DNA from: Rotaria sordida | Lineage: Eukaryota > Rotifera > Eurotatoria > Philodinida > Philodinidae | Direction: 5' to 3' | DNA length: 64,000 nucleotides | NCBI GenBank assembly: GCA_905250125.1 | Contig: CAJNOL010000142.1 | Coordinates: 1 to 64,000 of the forward strand | Part shown: piece by piece, positions 11,201 through 22,462 of the stretch | Layout of the letters: every line of letters starts with the position of its first letter | Numbering within the stretch: the first letter of the stretch is position 1 | The notes under the pieces: generated by a model | The model's database searches: none | What the model saw: the letters and a program-made list of their open reading frames with translations, nothing else | What the model was told of the DNA's origin: nothing | Made by a program: the position numbers and the translations under genes

Positions 11201-13816
11201 CTACACATCCATGTTCTTTCTACACTCTGCGTACCTCTAGTGGAGTCGTTGCAAACGTTGGAAGAACTACCATCGAAGACGCAATCTGATACAATTCGCT
11301 CCTGAAAACTACAGTCTAAAAATAACAAAAAAGAATTGCAAGATTCCGTCCTTCAACATTTTGAACAAAATTTGAAACGACTATTCTATCTACAATCATG
11401 ATGCAATACCATCTCGTTCTTCAAAATCATAGTCAATCTATCAACTTACCAATCGGCGAAGTCGTAGTAGTAGAGGTTGTGCTAGTAGTTGTGGAAGTCG
11501 ATGTGGTGACCACAGAATCAGTGCCAACGGAACGAGTACTTGTGGCTTCCGACGTCGCGCCACCTGTAGCTTCCGGACTAATGGTCGTGGTGCCGGTACC
11601 GATTGATGGTGTAGTTGTTATTGTTGATATTGTGATTCCTGTTGCTTCTGNNNNNNNNNNACTGATGGTGTAGTTGTTATTGTTGATATTGTGATTCCTG
11701 TTGCTTCCTGTGTGATGGTGGTAGTGCTACCACCCGCTGATTGCGTAGTTATTGTTGAAATTGTGGTACCCGTTACTTCCAGCGTTATGGTAGTCGTGCC
11801 AGTACCCGCGGATGGCGTAGTTGCTGTTGTGGAAATTGTGGTGACTGTTGCTTCCGTTGTATTGGTTGTAGTGGCAGTACTGAAAGGTTCGGCAGTGGTT
11901 GTTGTAGACATTGTGCTACCAGTGACTTCTGGTATGGTGTTTGTATTATCTGGAATGGATGATTGCGCGGTTGCTGTGGAAGTTGTACTTCCGGTTTGGT
12001 CAGGTATGACGCTGCTGGTACCATTAGGAAACAGTTGTATCGTTGTGGTAGTGAACTCTGTTGTTTCAGTGGGTATAACTGTAGCGGTCGTTATTACTGT
12101 TCTTGATGATGTAGTGGTTTCTATTGATTGGACTATTGTGGTAGTAGAAGCAGTTCCGAGTGATTCTGCAACAGTGGCTGACGCTGTTACCGTTCCTGTT
12201 ACTTCACTAGTTGTCGTAAAGAAATCAGTTCCTACTGATGCTGAAATAGTAATTGTTGATGTAGTAGTTTCTGTTAGTTCGGTAACTGTGGCAGTAGAAC
12301 CAGTTGCTAATGACACTGTAATAGTAGTTCTTGATGTAGCGGTTTCAGTTGGTTCTACTGTTGTTATAGTGACACCGGTTGCAACTGCTTCGGTAGTACT
12401 CATTGTCGAACCTGTAGTTTCTGTTTGTTCTACGATTGTGGTAATAGAATCAGTTCGCAGTGAGTCAGGAATAGTGAATGTAGACATTGTACTTCCAGTT
12501 AGTTCAACTGCGGTGATAGAAAAATCAGTTCCGAATGATTCTGTGATAATTGTAGTGGATATTGTGGTTGCTGTGGATTCGGCTGCTGTGGTAGTGGAAC
12601 TAGTGACTAATGTTTCGGAAGTAGCAGTTGTCGATGTTGTAGTTCCGGTTGTCTCCCCCTCTGATAGTGAAGATGTGATTGATGTGAATGATGTTAACGC
12701 AGAAACGGTTGCTTCGCTTGTCGTTGTAATACTACTGGTATAGTCTGGGAAAATAGAAAAGAAATTCATAAAAGCGCACTTATTTTGCTAGTTCTAAAGA
12801 AATATTCACTAGTTGCGATAGAATTGTAGAAAGCGGTGATGGTGGTGGCTAAAATCAAGATAAATAGATACATTTAAGAGCGGGAAAAGTTATGGATAGT
12901 ATTGTTGATAAACGTCACGTTTCAGTTACATACTAGTTTCAGCAGACGAAAGTGTTTCGTTGGATGTCGTCAATGATGATGCTATAATGATAAATATGTG
13001 AAGACTAATAATAAATACAGTTTTACCTACTGGTTGTTTCTTCTGTGGTCTCTTCTGTAGCTTAATAAAGACAAGTAAAATAATTAAAGAATTATTATCT
13101 GCAGAGAAATTATTATGTAATTTCTACATACCATATCCACTGCCATCTGTCATGGCTTCTAGACCAACTAACTGTTTACTTAGATTGACATCATCGAATT
13201 TTAAAAAGCTTTGAACGTCACCATCATCGTCGAGCACTGTTTCTGTTGATGGTAGATCGATTTCTGTATCGTAACTTGGATCATTTAGTAATCGTCGACC
13301 AAGACGTCCTTGCGAAGGATCGTTGTTCAAGTTTACTGTCTGATTTGGTGTTTTTTGTAATGTTGTCGTTGTGATAATACTAGTAGAGGTGAATGTTGTT
13401 CGAAGCTCAGGTTTACATGTTGTCGACGATACATCGAGCAAGTTCCTTGGTGTGGAAATTCGCTTTAGTTCTATGGATCTAGCTGAGGTCGGGGGTAGTG
13501 TTGGTTGATTCTTTTTCTTCTGATTATCAGAAATTAATATAAATCCTTCATTTATCGGACTAATGTCAGGGATATTATCAGTGGATTTATAGTCATGTAT
13601 TTCTGATAAAAGTGTTTGTTTTTCCTTCGGCCATGTACTATTTTTTGTTGTTTGTGTCGTTGTACATTTAATGCATGTGAACACTACAAAAAAAGAAATT
13701 TTTGAGCCTTTGTTCCCCATTATCCTTTGATGAAAAAATATTTTACCTGAGATGAAAGTAATTATGATTGCCAAATATGATACTTTTAATCCTATTAATG
13801 AATTATACCAAAACAT
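2287..13816 (-). CDS. Mucin-4-like membrane protein (NIDO-AMOP-VWD-EGF-TM), about 30 exons
   Basis: One large multi-exon gene for a cell-surface mucin. Exon 1 (13747-13816) encodes a signal peptide (MFWYNSLIGLKVSYLAIIIT...). Exon 2 (13132-13683) is a polar stalk. The exon at about 11449-12747 is a long Ser/Thr-rich, O-glycosylation-type repeat. It is followed by a Cys-rich stretch (11145-11318), a NIDO-like region (about 10490-11080, PLWTNLMYVNSTI), and an AMOP domain (about 9440-10150, TCCYDVNEGSI, DDCC, RPPSICDGYETP). A VWD domain starts at AWLGGDPHIETSS (GDPH at 9385-9396). Many EGF-like modules lie at 4760-6900, two of them calcium-binding type (DIDEC near 5445, DKNEC near 5215). A transmembrane helix near 3025-3095 is followed by RRRRR, and an acidic cytoplasmic tail ends at 2287. 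This order is that of MUC4-type proteins. Introns are mostly about 50 nt, with longer ones at 3308-4272 and 7148-7798. The NIDO limits and the last short exon (2287-2298, LLN-stop) are the least certain parts. A 10-N gap lies in the repeat. Confidence 0.85.
8637..8752. mobile_element. 116 bp hAT-type MITE in a mucin-gene intron
   Basis: Perfect 8 bp target duplication ATCTTAAC at 8629-8636 and 8753-8760. The ends are inverted repeats: TACAGATGTGTAG on the left and TAGAGATGTGTAG on the right in reverse complement (12 of 13 match). The 8 bp duplication and the YAGRGATG-like terminus are typical of hAT transposons. The subterminal GTAGAATTATCCTAC stretch resembles GTAGAATTACTCTACC of the larger hAT element at 29105-30797, suggesting a related family. 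The insertion lies within the first dozen nucleotides of a mucin-gene intron, just after the donor GTAAG. Confidence 0.85.
11449..12747 (-). repeat. Degenerate Ser/Thr-rich tandem repeat (mucin domain)
   Basis: Within the mucin-like gene, this exon encodes about 430 residues dominated by Thr and Ser, with recurring units of the form TTTxxxTGTTxSTxTT. The DNA repeats are most similar at the 3' end of the exon (11590-11720), where near-identical 45-50 nt units occur, and more diverged toward 12700. Such domains are extended and heavily O-glycosylated in mucins. Because Thr codons are ACN, the antisense strand gives a long open Val-rich frame; that is a shadow. Confidence 0.85.
11651..11660. other. 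Assembly gap (10 N)
   Basis: Ten N characters. The 45-50 bases on the left (GATGGTGTAGTTGTTATTGT...) are repeated almost exactly on the right. The gap therefore sits inside a tandem repeat, and the true copy number is unknown. Confidence 0.95.
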
Positions 13817-14772
13817 GGTAGTATATTTTGTTTTCTTTTCTATATATATAATCATAAAAGTACATGCGATAATTCCATTCAGATTTGTATATATATATTT
13901 ATTTATATTCCTATATAGAAATCTAAAATAATCAAATATTTCAAATCGCTTCTTTCACGTTCACACAAATATGATCGAGAATATCAATAGAAAACTATCG
14001 TTTCTTTTGAATAGACAAACTTAACATGATCTACAAACTTTATTAATGGCGATTTTCAGTACAGAATTTTAGTGCATCATGATTATTCTGATACATACAC
14101 ACACACGTATATAGTTACTAATAACTTTTTCTTTCGATTTTATATGTTTTGTTCCAGTTAAAACAAAGTAAAAGAAAACAGCAGGCATTGCGAACGAAAA
14201 AAAAAGAAAAAGAGAAAATTCTAAGGCTTCTAAATTATCGTGTGCTTTTGCCATTATACTTAACATGCGATGTCAACTATAACCCATGCGAACTGTATTC
14301 ACTCATCATCCGCACAGTTTGTCAAAGAAATGAAATATTAAATCCGAATGCTCGTTTAAGATTAATAGGCTTTGATGAAGAAAAAAAAAGAATAAAATGT
14401 ACTTATAAATATATTTTTATAATCAAGACATGTTTTTTGCGATGAAAAACCTTTTATATTTTTGTCTCGAACAAATAGAATTAATTCCTTATACGTATTA
14501 ACGGTGTACGTGTACATTTTTTCAATCGTCAAAAACCTATAGAGATTGAATCAACGTAGCTTATTATTCGAAATAATTACACATGACAAAAAATAACAAG
14601 AGAAATATGCTTCCATTGAAAAAGAAAAAATTACCTGTCAATGATTGATAATTACTAGCGGTAATCTCATATTCATCTCGTTTTTTTCTTTCTTTCTTTT
14701 AGATGAAAGAAAAAAAACGAAATACTAAATAAAATAAACGGAATATAATGATGTACTCCCTCTCCCCCAATC

Positions 14773-14794
14773 ACTCTCTCTCTCTCTCTCTCTT
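14773..14794. repeat. CT microsatellite
   Basis: Uninterrupted CT dinucleotide run of about 10-11 units in the intergenic stretch 13817-16240. That stretch otherwise shows no coding signal, only AT-rich sequence with poly-A and poly-T runs. Confidence 0.8.
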
Positions 14795-16240
14795 TGTCTT
14801 CTACCTATAAACTTCTCATGCATTTTCACCTTCATATTTTTTTTGATAATAATCTCTCAAATTAAAGATATAATGTTACTGTTCTACATCAAAAATTCTT
14901 CTTCCTTTTTGTTGACTTTTATACAGTTTTTTCTTTTTATTTTTCATACTTATTTTGTGCAATCGAAAGAAACTAAAAAATTTCGTAATTCTTTGTTTTT
15001 GTTTGCTTACAATGACGGTGTATTATAATATAACACGTTACTAACGAGCGTTCATTCAAATGAAGCCTAATAATGCGTAGGACGATCAAATTATTTGTAC
15101 AAAAACACTTACTCTTCTAGCGTTTCTTTTTCTTTCTCTTTTATTTTATGACTTGCTGAGCAATTAATAACATAATTTACTATCAAACAAATAGGAAAGA
15201 GTAAAAAAAAGGAGCTTAGTTATACATATAGAGAATATGAATATAAAACTCAAGGTTCGATTTAAAACACGGATTTTTTTTCTCGAAATATTATCTAACA
15301 AACATGTTAGTGGTAATTAAAACTGGATTATTTATTTTAATAGTGGGTGTTGAAGGATGTTCCTTAGTTTACTTGTGGTTACCTGAGCCAATAGCAACCA
15401 TTCTGTCAACAATTTATCGCGTTTAAAATTACCATAGAGTATATGACAGAAGTAATAGCAGAATAAGTAGTAAGAGCTCTCACAAAGATTTTTCATTTCG
15501 TTTTTCTTTTTCAAAAAACACAAATCCTCACTTATTTATTAATAGACACAATTTCATTATGCATGACGAAAAAAAAAAATATTAAGACTTAGTATTGCCA
15601 TCATATATGAGCTTCTCTCATATATATGTTTTTATCGATTTCAGCATAAGTATGGATTCACTTTTATTAAATATCGTCTATTTTATCAAACATATTTGAC
15701 GAATCACATTACTACGAAAATATTGTGCTCGAGTTTTCTTATTAATATTTGTATATGTAAAAAAAAAATAACAAAAAACAAAAAGAAAACGAAGCCGACA
15801 TTATTGTATATACTCCAACATGCCACTTAACCGTCATCAGTTTCATACGAAATCCAATATCATGCCTACGATTCATTGACGTTTCATATTCATGAAATAT
15901 GATATCAAAACTGCATGATATAATAACGAATCAATTTCTTTTTTTTTTTTGAATAGATCTTAGTAATTATTTAAAATTTATTACAACTGCTGTAGTATGT
16001 AAATTTTGATATTCTAATACTAGACAAATTTTGTTCGTTGTAATAGAAACATTTATATATTACAAAATAATATTTCGATTTTACTCATTCTATTCGAATT
16101 CATTAAATTATTCTATCAATACATTATTATAATTTCAAATTGTAATGATATAATTATATTATGTCCTTCAAAATATACAATGTTAATATAGTTATAGTTA
16201 CGTCAAAAAGAAAAAAGAATATTAATTTTTATCATTTATT

Positions 16241-17160
16241 TAGGACATACCAAAAGTACTGGCAGTGACACTTTAATACCCTATAGTAGGCTTTAAGAAA
16301 CTTTCTTTCTATATAGTCTGATAGAGAAAAAAATGCTCTATCTTTCTATACTATTTGATCGTACTTCAACTAATCTCATAGTATTAAATTATCTATAAAA
16401 CCAATTTCGGCTGGTTATATGCTGGTTGTAAGTTTTGCATTGGAGTTTTCGATTTCTTACTAGTTGTATTAATAACCAAAATATACTATAAGATGCAGCG
16501 TGAAAAGCTCTACAATTTGCATACGACCACTTATTTTATAGCTGCAATTTTTGTTTTCGAAATCGACAAAATTTGGAGCAATCAAATTGTGAAGATGCGA
16601 AAAAGACAATGTTTTCGATACACAACGAATTCATTTTTGTTATTTCATTGTTTATCACCTGATATGCTTTACCAAAAGAAAAACAAAATATACCACAAGA
16701 TGCAGCGTGAAAAGCTCTACAATCTATATAGTAAAGCTTATTGTAATTGTTTTCAAAAAAAGGAAAATTCTATGCGACCAATTTTCTCAATACCAAAAAT
16801 TTGATCCCTCAAAACTTTATCGATTTTGAAAGCAAAAAGTGCAGCTATAAAATAAATGGCCTTATGTAAATTGTAGAGCTTTTCACGCTGCATCTTATGG
16901 TATATTTTGGTTGTTCATACAATGTCTTGAGGGATTGAAAACTAGTCTGTTCTCACACGTTGTAATCTAGTACAACCAGCACATAATCAGCCGAAATAGG
17001 TTTTATGGATAATTTAATACTATGAGATTAGTTGAAGTACGATCAAATAGTATAGAAAGATAGAGCATTTTTTTCTCTATCAGACTATATAGAAAGAAAG
17101 TTTCTTAAAGTCTACTATAGGGTATTAAAGTGTCACTGCCAGTACTTTTGGTATGCCCTA
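16241..17160. mobile_element. 0.9 kb palindromic transposon, probably non-autonomous and TA-flanked
   Basis: Terminal arms of about 190 bp are near-perfect inverted copies: 16241-16435 starts TAGGACATACCAAAAGTACT, and 16965-17160 ends AGTACTTTTGGTATGCCCTA. Flanking TA at both ends suggests a Tc1/mariner-type TA target. The centre carries a 25 bp unit, GATGCAGCGTGAAAAGCTCT plus ACAAT, twice direct (16492, 16699) and once inverted (16870-16894). The open frame at 16493-16804 is part of this repeat and matches no transposase, so the element looks non-autonomous. Confidence 0.8.
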
Positions 17161-17732
17161 AGTATTTATTTACGAATCTAATCAACATTATTTTGATTTT
17201 TTCTTTCTCTTGATATTAACACACAATATTGATGAATTATTGTTCGATCAATAATGATATGAGAATAGAATATAGAAAGATAATTTTAAAATTTTTTTCA
17301 TTTTTAAAATAAGTTCTATTGAGAAAACTTTCATAGTTTTGTTGATTAACGAAATGAATTCTATAGCACGAAAAACAAAAATCAAATTCTATTCATATGA
17401 ATATCAAGTTTTTTTTCAACTAATGTCTCTTAAATAATATTCAATGTTAATTCTATTTTATATTTGAAATGTAAAGAACACATTATCAGATAATTGATGC
17501 ATATGTTCGTTTCTTACACATTATCATCCTAAACTGAATTTCATATATTGACTTTCAACGACATCACTTGTTTAACTAATTTATCATTGGTTGTTTTCTT
17601 TTGTACACTGTTAATTGGTTTACATTGGTTCAAATGAATAATATTGTTTTGTTTCCTTTTTTCATTCGTATAATTTTCTTTTCGCCATTTTAATTGTTAT
17701 TGTTATTATATTCAAAGAAAATCTATTGAAAA

Positions 17733-20700
17733 ATGGTTGATCGTATATACGATTTATATAATGTTCTTAATGATAAAAATGGTACAAATAATTCATCTGA
17801 AGCTCTTGATGCATATAAAAATTTAATTGAAGCTATTAAACAAGGACCACAAGAAAAAAAATTAGCATTACAATTTATTGCAAAATTTTGTAAAAATTTT
17901 CCTGCTGAAATGACTAAAACAATAGAAGCTGTTATTGATCTATGTGAAGATGAAGATATAACAGTATGAATTAAATAAAATTAATATGATTAGATTATTT
18001 TTTTTGTCTAATTTAGATTCGTAAATTAGCAATTAAAGAATTTCCAACATTAGTACGAGCATCAAATGATACACTTCAACGTGTTATTGGTGTACTTATT
18101 CAATTACTTCAAGCAAATGATACAAGTGAAGTAACACAAGTACAAAATTCAATTATGACTATATATCATATTAATCCAAAAGGTAAAATAAAAGCAAAAT
18201 AGATAGTGGCGACGTCACCAGGCGAAAAATTTCGGATTAATTTTCCTTCGATTCGTAAAGATTTTATACAATGAGCATATTTCACCACTGAAATAGCGAT
18301 TGAAATACTTCATTATTCACTTAAACTTTTCAAATAACCATACAAGCCTTATTACCTTTATTGATAATAAATGAACTTGCAAAGATTTTGAAAATATTGT
18401 CATAATGGAAGAATTATTATATGACTAATCACAAAAACATTTTTAACTGATCCATCGCTTTTTTTACTGAAAGCTACTAGATTATTATAGGTTATTGGCA
18501 ATACTAATTCCGAATATGGTTATGAGATATTCTTTTAGGTTTTCAAGACTGACAAGATTTTTATTTGATATGTTCAAATTATAGAGTCTAGAAAATAGTA
18601 ACTCTTTTTTGTTTGAAATCATGATTGTTTTTGGCGGGAAATATACCCTTTTTTTTTTTTTACTGAAAACTCATACATAGAAAACAGAAAATATTATTGA
18701 ATTATATAGGGTGTCCGGAAAGTCCTTAGAGTTAGGAAAATTTTCATATCTCCTTTACGGCTCGACCAAACGAGCTCATTTTTTTAACAAAGATTGAGGC
18801 ACGTTCACACTCCAAATCCATATGGACAAGAGTATTGAGAATCTTTGTTAAGTATCACTATTGACCTTAACAAGAAAATTTTACTGTTCCACAGAGAGGA
18901 AGAAAAACCATATACTTAACAAAGGTTCTCACTAACTTTGTCAGTATGGATTTGGAGTGTGGATATGTCTCTATCCTGGGTAAAAATATCAGTTGGTTCG
19001 CTCAAGCCATAATAAAGAGAGTCAATTGTCTTTTCAGTAAAGTGTCTTTTACCCTATCCTATGTAATGTTTGTTTTCCTAACTGTGAAACAGTAAAATTT
19101 TCGTGTTGCGGTCAATAGTGATACTTAACAAAGATTCTCAATACCCTTGTCCATATGAATTTGGAGTGTGAACATGCCTCAATCTTTGTTAGAAAAATGA
19201 GCTCGTTTAGTCCAACCATAATGGAGATATCCAAATTTTTGTAACTCTAAGGACTTTCCGGACACCCTATAGACAACTTGGATATGCTCAATAATCTGAG
19301 TAAATTCAAAAGTATTTGAAAACAAATGTTTGCTAATCTAGAAAACCAGTATATAAAGATCTAGGAGAATTGTTACGAGTGTGACTGTCTTCGTCAATGA
19401 AAACGTTTCAACTAGGAAGATGATAGAATTTTTTTAGGAATTTACCCTAATTTTTTGTTATCCAGAAAATAGTTTTGAGCTCTGTATAAGTTTATGAACT
19501 TGTCCTAAAGTTCGATTATTATGTAAAATTTATGTTTTATTTAATAGAAACAATAAGTGGAATTCTTAGTGAAATTCAACGTTCTCAAGAAGATTTACTT
19601 CGTAAACGTGCTCTTCGTATGTTGATTTTTTTTTCTTTATTAAAAATATTGTTATTCATATTAAAAAATTTTTGTTATCAGGATTTTTATGTAGTCGTAT
19701 AGCAACATTAGATGAGACGGATTTACCTAAAGATATTGAAGAACATTTAGTTAAAACATGTAAAGATGTAAGTATGAAATATTTCAATTTTGATTCTTTT
19801 TTTTTTATCATTTATAAATTATTGATTTTAGATTGCATTAGAACTTGATGCTGAAGAATTTGTTACAATTATTAAATTACTTTCAACACTTCGTTCAATG
19901 CAAACATTAGTTGCTCGACAAGAACTTGTTAATATGATTATAAATCAATGTCATTTAGAACAAGGATGGAATGTAAGACAAATTTTATTTTCTCAATAGA
20001 AACTCTTAATTATTATTATTATATTTTTTATTTTTTAGGGTGTTGATACAGATCGTCTTAGTCTCGTAGCTACATTTATGGGTCATGCGATGAGTTTACT
20101 TTCTGTAAGTTAGAATTTGTTTTCAAGGATTCTGATTAATATAGAGTGATCAGATAAAGAAAAAAAGGCTTAATCTCTTAATGAAACGTAATTTCGACAG
20201 TTATAAGATCATGAAGCTTTCTTTTTTTGCAATAGATAGAGAATTGAGGAAAAAACAAGTACTACTAAACAAAACCATTTTTTTAATATAAATTTTAGAA
20301 AAATGTTCATTCAACAAAATTTGTTGTATTTATGCTTGATTATGTTATTGAACATATTGATAAATTACCATTATCATCTGATGATAAACTTGATTTATTT
20401 CGTATACTTGCTGAAATGTGTCCATTTTGTACGGAATTTGATCGACCAAAAGAACGTTTAGCAAAATTATTTAATGTTCTTATGGTAAAAAAAAGAAACC
20501 TATTTTATTTTAATTAAGAATAAACATTACAAAATTTTTATCTTATTTAGACATTTTTACCAGAACCACCTGTTGAATCAGAAACAGGAACAAATGATGT
20601 AACACCTGATTTTCAATTTTCATTTATTGAATGTTTAATGTATGGTTTACATCAACTTTCAAGAAAATATCCTGATTTTCTTATTGCAGAAGAAAATGAA

Positions 20701-21318
20701 GAACGTGTTAAAGATTTTCGATTAAGGTTCAATATTTTCTTTTCCCTCAAAAAAAATAAAAAAAACTTTTTTGGTTTTTTTTAGATTACGTTATCTTTAT
20801 CGTGGTGCATCGTCATATACAACTCAATTAAAAAATGCATTGAATGGTAAAGTCGAAGGTGATGAACAAGATGAACAAGTTTGTTGAAATTAAAATTCTA
20901 CTTGTTTTTGTTTTTGTTTATTGATATTTAATTATATTCATAGAAAAAAACACGATTAATTGCATATAAAATTTGTTCAAATGTTCAAATAATGATACGT
21001 GATTTATGTCGTTCACCACCATCATTTAAATCTAATGTTATTCTTTCATGGAAACCAACAGTAAGTTTTTTTCAAAACAATAACATTAATTTCGAATTTT
21101 ATCTATTTATATAGGAAGAATTAAAACGATCACATTCAGAAAGTGATGGAGGTGCGACAACAAATAAAAATGGTAATGGACCAAATACTTCTAATGTTAC
21201 TACTTCAGCTAATACAGCAAATAAACGTGCTCGACCAGAAAAACAACTTTATAGACCACCAAGTGGTACACAAACAGGTGGACAAAAAAATCGTCGTGGT
21301 GGTTATCAACGATATTAA
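17733..21318 (+). CDS. API5: Apoptosis inhibitor 5 (API5/AAC-11) homologue
   Basis: Eleven exons: 17733-17963, 18017-18182, 19548-19616, 19682-19767, 19832-19972, 20039-20104, 20299-20484, 20551-20726, 20785-20878, 20944-21060, 21115-21318. They join in frame to 511 aa, close to the usual length of about 510-525. API5 is a nuclear helical-repeat (HEAT/ARM-like) scaffold that suppresses E2F1- and caspase-linked cell death and associates with RNA-processing factors (family knowledge). The N terminus begins MVDRIYDLYNVLND, and the helical repeats include ALQFIAKFCKNFP, TLRSMQTLVARQELV and KFVVFMLDYVIEHIDKLPL. The C terminus is basic and Gly/Arg-rich (ANKRARPEKQLYRPPSG...NRRGGYQRY), as in the family's nuclear-localisation tail. 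All introns are short except the second (18183-19547), which carries a foldback transposon. No truncation or frameshift is seen. Confidence 0.93.
18709..19267. mobile_element. 559 bp palindromic Tc1/mariner-type MITE in an API5 intron
   Basis: Terminal inverted repeats GGGTGTCCGGAAAGTCCTTA at 18709 and its reverse complement ending at 19267 are perfect over the first 26 bases, then diverged for about 190 bp. TA flanks both ends (18707-18708, 19268-19269), the target used by Tc1/mariner elements. The arms share landmarks such as CACTCCAAATCCATATGGAC and GTATCACTATTGACC. No transposase frame is present. Confidence 0.88.
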
Positions 21319-21596
21319 TACAAAAATTTTCTTTTGATATTTGTTTTTCTTGTGTTTTAAAACCAAGATATAATATTGTGTTACGTATATCTGTCGATGT
21401 CTTTAAAATAAGAAAATATAAACTAGGCTTATGTGTTTTTTTGTTTCCTTTTGTTGTACTGTTTCAATACAAATTTGTGTGGATGATCTTTTTTTTTTGT
21501 TTTTTTTCGATCAAGTTATTTGTTGGTTTCTTTTGTTTGACAAATAAAAGATGAGAAAATTATGTTGTTAGTTTGTTTTGTCTTGAACATATATAT

Positions 21597-22462
21597 ATTG
21601 GCTTGTCCAAACGTAACGCTGTGACATTTTGACAAATTGCTTTGCAGTTATCTCGAAAGGCATAAGGGCTAATAAGGTCGTTCAAACGTCATTCGACCCA
21701 GCTCATCATACTCTATTCATGTTGCAAGAATGACCTAGTTTGACTGAACTCTCGCGTTTCTAGAAAGCTTTTATCATCGCGTAACGCTGTGACAAAAAAG
21801 GACCCTTTTTCTCTAGAGCTGCTTATGAAACTCTAATTTTTTGACAAATTATTTTTTTAAATGAAATGCTTATGGTGCCAGTTTTGTAGAGAATTGAATG
21901 AGCTTTCAAGCAGTAAAAAATAATTTTTCTAAACTATTTTTGCTTAGATAAAAAATGCAAAAAACAAACGTAACGCTGTGACATGTTTTTTTATCGATCA
22001 AATTCGAAGCACTTAACATGCTTAAAAATATTTAATGTTCACATATATTGATCACTGCCGTACATATATCGTTCTGTAAAAATATCAAGTTGCTACATCG
22101 AAATGGGAGTTCAATAATTGTACAGTAAGTTAGAAACTGTACAAGAGATCAGAAGTTGCTCTGAGGAATGAGAGTAAAAACTGAATAGGCCATTTTGTAG
22201 AGAATTAAATTCTGCATCGAATGGTATATTACTCTGCATTTTAGTTTTAAATTTTTTGGTTAGAAAATTGAAAATACGATTTTTGAAAACTTTAAAACCC
22301 GGTTTTCGATGCCAAAACCCAATCAGTTTTAAGAAAAATGTCCAAATTCATAATCAGTGTAAAAAACTGTACCATAAAATACGCTTAGATGTGTCCATAT
22401 CCAAAAAAAAATGTTTTTTAAACTTGGGCAGCGAAGTAGCGCATTACGTGGACAAGCCGATA
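21597..22462. mobile_element. About 865 bp element with inverted ends and internal AACGTAACGCTGTGACA repeats
   Basis: Left end TATATTGGCTTGTCCAAACG and right end, in reverse complement, TATATCGGCTTGTCCACGTA. Both ends abut TA-rich flanks. The motif CGTAACGCTGTGACA occurs three times in direct orientation, near 21615, 21780 and 21968. No transposase is recognised; the frame at 22256-22480 is not convincing. It begins about 280 bp after the API5 stop codon. Confidence 0.65.

Noticed and set aside
11691-12743. 350-codon open frame on the plus strand opposite the mucin repeat
   Set aside because: Its Val/Val/Asp-rich composition is the antisense reading of Ser/Thr codon repeats in the mucin exon; it has no domain and the minus-strand frame fits the flanking exons and splice sites.
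16493-16804. 103-codon plus-strand frame
   Set aside because: It consists of the internal repeats of the 16241-17160 foldback element and contains the repeated 25 bp unit in two places; no transposase motif.
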